Source: Solirubrobacteraceae bacterium (lineage in GTDB: Bacteria; Actinomycetota; Thermoleophilia; Solirubrobacterales; Solirubrobacteraceae). Taken from it: a stretch of 7,888 nt of DNA. The notes below the pieces were generated by a model. The model was not told the origin of the DNA. It saw only the letters and a program-made list of their open reading frames with translations, and did not search any database. Each line of letters starts with the position of its first letter. The first letter of the stretch is position 1. Position numbers and translations under genes: made by a program. The DNA is taken from NCBI GenBank assembly GCA_025928415.1, contig JAICJK010000093.1, positions 1 through 7,888 of the forward strand. Reading direction: 5' to 3'. Positions 5,243 through 7,888 of the stretch are shown here, one piece after another.

Positions 5243-6718
5243 CTACGCCGCCGCCCCGGCCGGGGGCATGATCGCCTCGCGCCCGCTGAGGGCGCGCTCG
5301 ACCAGCCGCTTGCAGGCGCCGAGGTCGGTCTCGCGGTACATCGCGAGGATCTCCGCCGCGGGCGAGCCCGAGCCGTGGATGATCTCGGTGTTCCAGTAGC
5401 CGCTGTACTCCGAGGCGGCCAGGTCGCGGATCAGCTTGAGGACCTTCAGCCGCTCCCAGGTCTGCTCCGGGTCCGCGCCGCGCAGGTACTTCTCGACGAG
5501 CGGCCGGATGTCGTCGGCCAGCAGGTCCTCGGCCAGCGGGGCGGTGGTGACGGCGCCGCCGGCGATCTCGAGCAGCAGCCGCGTCGCCATGAAGTGCCCC
5601 TCCATGCAGATGTGCTTGCCCGCGTTGGTGAGCACCGGGTCGGGCACCTGGTAGCCGGCCGGCGTGCAGGAGCTCTCGCGCGAGGCCGCGACGCCCAGCG
5701 CCCAGATCGAGCGCTCCAGCCGGATGAGCTGGGCGATCTTCTCGCGGATGTGCCCCACGCCGGCGACGCCGTTGAGCTCGGCGATCCGCTGCGCGGCGCC
5801 GATGAACAGGCGCAGCTTGCCCGACTCGGTGCCGAGGTAGCCCTGGCGGTTGACGCTGGCGAAGGTGTTCGCGACCTCGCCGGCGTACTCCCACTCGCCG
5901 AGCAGGAACACCCGCTCGTAGGGGACGAAGACGTCGTCGAAGATCGTCAGCGTCTCGGCGAGCTCGTCGTGGGAGGAGATCGGGGCCTCCCAGGCGCTGT
6001 CGCTGCCGGCGTTGAACGCGCGCGCGATCAGCGTCAGCCCGGGGGCGTCGACGGGCACGGCGAAGGAGACCGCGTAGTCGGCGTCGTCGGCCCGCATCGC
6101 CCGCGTCGGGATCACGATCAGCTCCTCGGCCCCCACGGAGCCCGAGGTGTGGGCCTTGGCGCCCCGGACCACGATGCCCTCGGCGGTGCGCTCGACGACG
6201 TGCAGGTAGAGGTCGGGGTCGTCCTGCTCGGCCGGGCGCTTGGCGCGGTCGCCCTTGACGTCGGTCACGGCGGCCGCGGTCATGAGCTGCTCGCGCTGGA
6301 AGCGGCTGACGTAGTCCCGGACGCGCTGGTGGTAGCCGGTGCCGCGATCCGCGTCGAGCCGGTGGGTGACGATCAGCAGCGCCTGCAGCTCGTCGCGGCC
6401 GATGCTCGCGTAGCCGGCCAGCGGCGAGCGCTCGGCCAGCAGCCGGGCGGCGGCCAGGTTCTGCTCGAGATCCTCGACGGTGCTCGCCATGTGCCAGAAG
6501 ACGTGCGACTGCTCGCCGTTGAGGTCGGGGCCGGCGACCATCGTCGGCGCGGTCTCGGGATCGAAGGCGGCCTGGTAGAGCCAGGTGCCCCACGAGTGCA
6601 GGGTCGGGGCGAAGGCCGGGTGCTCGGTGACGTCGTCGAGGGCCTGCCCCCGCCAGCGGATGTCCACGCTGCGTCGCTTGAGCCGTTCGGTGAGCTGGTC
6701 AGGCGTGTGCAGTGCCAT
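5243..6718 (-). CDS. HpaB / 4-hydroxybutyryl-CoA dehydratase-fold flavoprotein, substrate unknown
   Basis: This 491-residue protein belongs to the 4-hydroxyphenylacetate 3-hydroxylase family, which has an acyl-CoA-dehydrogenase-like fold and binds FAD. Family features are GTGYHQRVRDYV (126-137), TDVKGDRAKRPAEQDDPDLY (152-171), GIVVRGAKAHTSG (181-193), the region 201-234 ending in the PGLTLIARAF strand, FDDVFVPYERVFLLGE (260-275), and a helical C-terminus with DLAASEYSGYWNTEIIHGSG. The TDxKGDR style and the length resemble 4-hydroxybutyryl-CoA dehydratase. However, no cysteine lies in the first 350 residues, and Asn290 and Thr297 appear to occupy the places of the dehydratase His and Cys cluster ligands. 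A [4Fe-4S] dehydratase is therefore unlikely. An FADH2-dependent hydroxylase is the default call, but the substrate His of HpaB also seems absent and no reductase gene is in view. The start has AAGGAG at 6 nt. It overlaps the ligase gene by 20 bp. Confidence 0.85.
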   Translation of the reverse strand: MALHTPDQLTERLKRRSVDIRWRGQALDDVTEHPAFAPTLHSWGTWLYQAAFDPETAPTMVAGPDLNGEQSHVFWHMASTVEDLEQNLAAARLLAERSPLAGYASIGRDELQALLIVTHRLDADRGTGYHQRVRDYVSRFQREQLMTAAAVTDVKGDRAKRPAEQDDPDLYLHVVERTAEGIVVRGAKAHTSGSVGAEELIVIPTRAMRADDADYAVSFAVPVDAPGLTLIARAFNAGSDSAWEAPISSHDELAETLTIFDDVFVPYERVFLLGEWEYAGEVANTFASVNRQGYLGTESGKLRLFIGAAQRIAELNGVAGVGHIREKIAQLIRLERSIWALGVAASRESSCTPAGYQVPDPVLTNAGKHICMEGHFMATRLLLEIAGGAVTTAPLAEDLLADDIRPLVEKYLRGADPEQTWERLKVLKLIRDLAASEYSGYWNTEIIHGSGSPAAEILAMYRETDLGACKRLVERALSGREAIMPPAGAAA

Positions 6719-7888
6719 GCGAGGCTCCTTCGGTGGTGGTCGGGGTGCAAGTGGCCGCCGCGGCGCGCCGCAGCGCCGGGCGGTCGACCTTGCCGGCCGC
6801 GTTGCGCGGCAGCTCGTCGACGACGAGCAGCCGGCCGGGGACGGCGTACTGCGCGACGTGGTCGCCGAGGCCCGCGCGCACCTCGTCCTCGTCGAGGGCG
6901 GCGCTGCCCTTGCGGGTCACGAAGGCCACCACCTGCTCGCCGAAGATCGGGTGCGGGGCGCCGACCACCGCGGCCTCGGCGACCTGCGGGTGCAGGTGCA
7001 GCGCCGACTCGACCTGCAGCGGGCTGATCTTCTCCCCGCCGCGGTTGATGACGTCGGCCGCGCGGCCGGCCAGGTGCAGGTAGCCGTCCGGGGACAGGCG
7101 CCCGACGTCGCCGGTCCGCAGCCACCGGCCGCGCAGCGCGGCGGCGGTGGCCTCGGGCGCGTCGACGTAGCGCAGCATGCGCGTCGGCCCGGCCAGCTCG
7201 ATCAGCCCGGTCGCGCCGGCCGGCACGGGCGCGCCGGCGGCGTCCACGATGCGCTGGCGCACCCCGTCGACGGGCCGGCCGACGCTGCCCGCGTGGCCGG
7301 CGAGGTCCTCCGGGCGCAGGAGGTGGCTCACCGAGGTGAACTCGGTGAGCCCGTAGGAGTCGTAGGGCCGCACCCACGGCCAGCGCGCCGTCAGCTCGTC
7401 GATCCACGCCCGGGGCATCGGCGCGCCGCCGTGGCAGGCGATCCGGCAGCCGCCGAAGATCGCGTCGGCGTCCTCGCCGAGCATGAGCAGCCGCAGGATC
7501 CCCGGCACCGCCATCAGGAACGACGAGGGCCGCGCGACCAGGGCCGCGCGCGCGGCCGACGTCGTGAAGGCGGGCAGCAGGTCGACGGTCCCCCCCACGA
7601 GCAGCATCTGCGCGAGCTGGTCGCAGAAGCCCGTGTTGTGGCACAGCGGGACCATGACCAGCGAGCGGTCGGCGTCGCCGGTGCCCAGCACCCGCGCGTA
7701 GGCGCGCGCGGCGGCCACGAGCGCCCCGTGCGTGATCAGCGCGCCCTTCGGCGCCCCCGTGCTGCCGGAGGTGAAGCTGATGACGGCGGGGCTGCCCGCT
7801 CCCGGGCCGGCGCCGGCGCGCCGGGCGGGCCGCTGCGAGCCCGGCGACGCTGCGGCATCGCCGGCCTCGCCGCCGCCGAGCGGCCGCC
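6699..7888 (-). CDS. AMP-forming acyl/aryl-CoA ligase, 5' end missing
   Basis: About 395 C-terminal residues of a class I adenylate-forming enzyme are present. The frame is open to the right edge, so about 100-150 N-terminal residues lie outside. It activates a carboxylic acid as acyl-AMP and transfers it to CoA in the cytoplasm. All core motifs are present: the phosphate loop TSGSTGAPKG (7743-7772), YGLTE (7341-7355), TGDVGRLSPDGYLHLAGRAA ending in INRGGEKISP for the hinge region, and the catalytic lysine in NAAGKVDRPAL (Lys codon at 6789-6791). The phosphate loop is preceded by a Gly/Ala/Pro/Arg-rich low-complexity stretch (about 7788-7883), probably a surface linker. The substrate cannot be inferred. 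The true start is not the internal GTG at 7718, because the phosphate loop lies upstream of it. It is the first visible gene of the operon, and its 3' end carries the ribosome binding site of the flavoprotein gene. Confidence 0.92.
   Translation of the reverse strand, partial: RPLGGGEAGDAAASPGSQRPARRAGAGPGAGSPAVISFTSGSTGAPKGALITHGALVAAARAYARVLGTGDADRSLVMVPLCHNTGFCDQLAQMLLVGGTVDLLPAFTTSAARAALVARPSSFLMAVPGILRLLMLGEDADAIFGGCRIACHGGAPMPRAWIDELTARWPWVRPYDSYGLTEFTSVSHLLRPEDLAGHAGSVGRPVDGVRQRIVDAAGAPVPAGATGLIELAGPTRMLRYVDAPEATAAALRGRWLRTGDVGRLSPDGYLHLAGRAADVINRGGEKISPLQVESALHLHPQVAEAAVVGAPHPIFGEQVVAFVTRKGSAALDEDEVRAGLGDHVAQYAVPGRLLVVDELPRNAAGKVDRPALRRAAAATCTPTTTEGASHGTAHA
6725..6730 (-). promoter_or_regulatory. 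Ribosome binding site of the flavoprotein gene, inside the ligase coding region
   Basis: On the minus strand AAGGAG lies 6 nt before the ATG at 6718. It sits within the last codons of the ligase, whose TGA stop is at 6699-6701. The arrangement fixes the flavoprotein start and implies that both genes are on one transcript. Confidence 0.8.

Noticed and set aside
2857..5271. A plus-strand open frame of 804 codons opposite hyuA and the hyuB 5' end
   Set aside because: It is a composition artefact of the GC-rich opposite strand. The product is low-complexity and lacks motifs, while the minus strand encodes a full HyuA.
5243..6718. Calling the flavoprotein a 4-hydroxybutyryl-CoA dehydratase
   Set aside because: It lacks N-terminal cysteines and the His/Cys pair needed for the [4Fe-4S] cluster, despite overall similarity.
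5039..7027. A plus-strand open frame of 662 codons opposite the flavoprotein and ligase
   Set aside because: Same artefact; it crosses two well-supported minus-strand genes and ends in Arg/Pro-rich nonsense.
6699..7718. Reading the ligase gene as starting at the GTG at 7718
   Set aside because: The same frame continues to the window edge and contains the TSGSTG phosphate loop upstream of that GTG, so the gene is 5'-truncated by the window.

Overview
The window is uniformly very GC-rich DNA with strong GC bias at third codon positions, dense gene packing and GGAGG-type ribosome binding sites. This fits a high-GC actinobacterium. A soil lineage such as the Solirubrobacterales/Thermoleophilia is possible, but that placement is a guess from style and gene content. 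Everything looks chromosomal and intact: I see no tRNA, rRNA, CRISPR array, insertion sequence or attachment site.

Layout. (1) Positions 1-522, minus strand: the 5' part of an exported PQQ-dependent glucose/sorbosone (aldose sugar) dehydrogenase, cut by the left edge. (2) Positions 523-671: a short divergent control region holding a 13-bp inverted repeat at the dehydrogenase start, the only A/T-rich patch noticed in the intergenic DNA, and a 9-bp direct repeat flanking a palindrome. (3) Positions 672-1346, plus strand: a TetR/AcrR-family repressor. (4) Positions 1353-7888, minus strand: a compact run transcribed right to left. Its order is an AMP-forming acyl/aryl-CoA ligase (5' end outside the window), an HpaB/4-hydroxybutyryl-CoA-dehydratase-fold flavoprotein, a HyuA-type ATP-dependent subunit and a HyuB-type metal-dependent subunit. 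The junctions are a 20-bp overlap, a 4-bp gap and a 19-bp gap, so this is almost certainly one operon. It runs convergently into the tetR gene, with only 6 bp between stop codons.

How the genes may work together. HyuA and HyuB form the core of an ATP-dependent enzyme of the 5-oxoprolinase/N-methylhydantoinase/caprolactamase/acetone-acetophenone carboxylase superfamily. Sequence details of HyuA, as I remember the family, lean toward the ketone-carboxylase side. Pairing such a carboxylase with a CoA ligase recalls acetophenone carboxylase plus benzoylacetate-CoA ligase: carboxylate a ketone, activate the keto acid with CoA, then cleave it. The added flavoprotein lacks the iron-sulfur ligands of 4-hydroxybutyryl-CoA dehydratase, and apparently the substrate histidine of classical HpaB, so its reaction is not predictable. 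No carboxylase gamma subunit and no flavin reductase are present in the window. The operon is the best candidate here for an undescribed catabolic pathway; its substrate cannot be read from the sequence.
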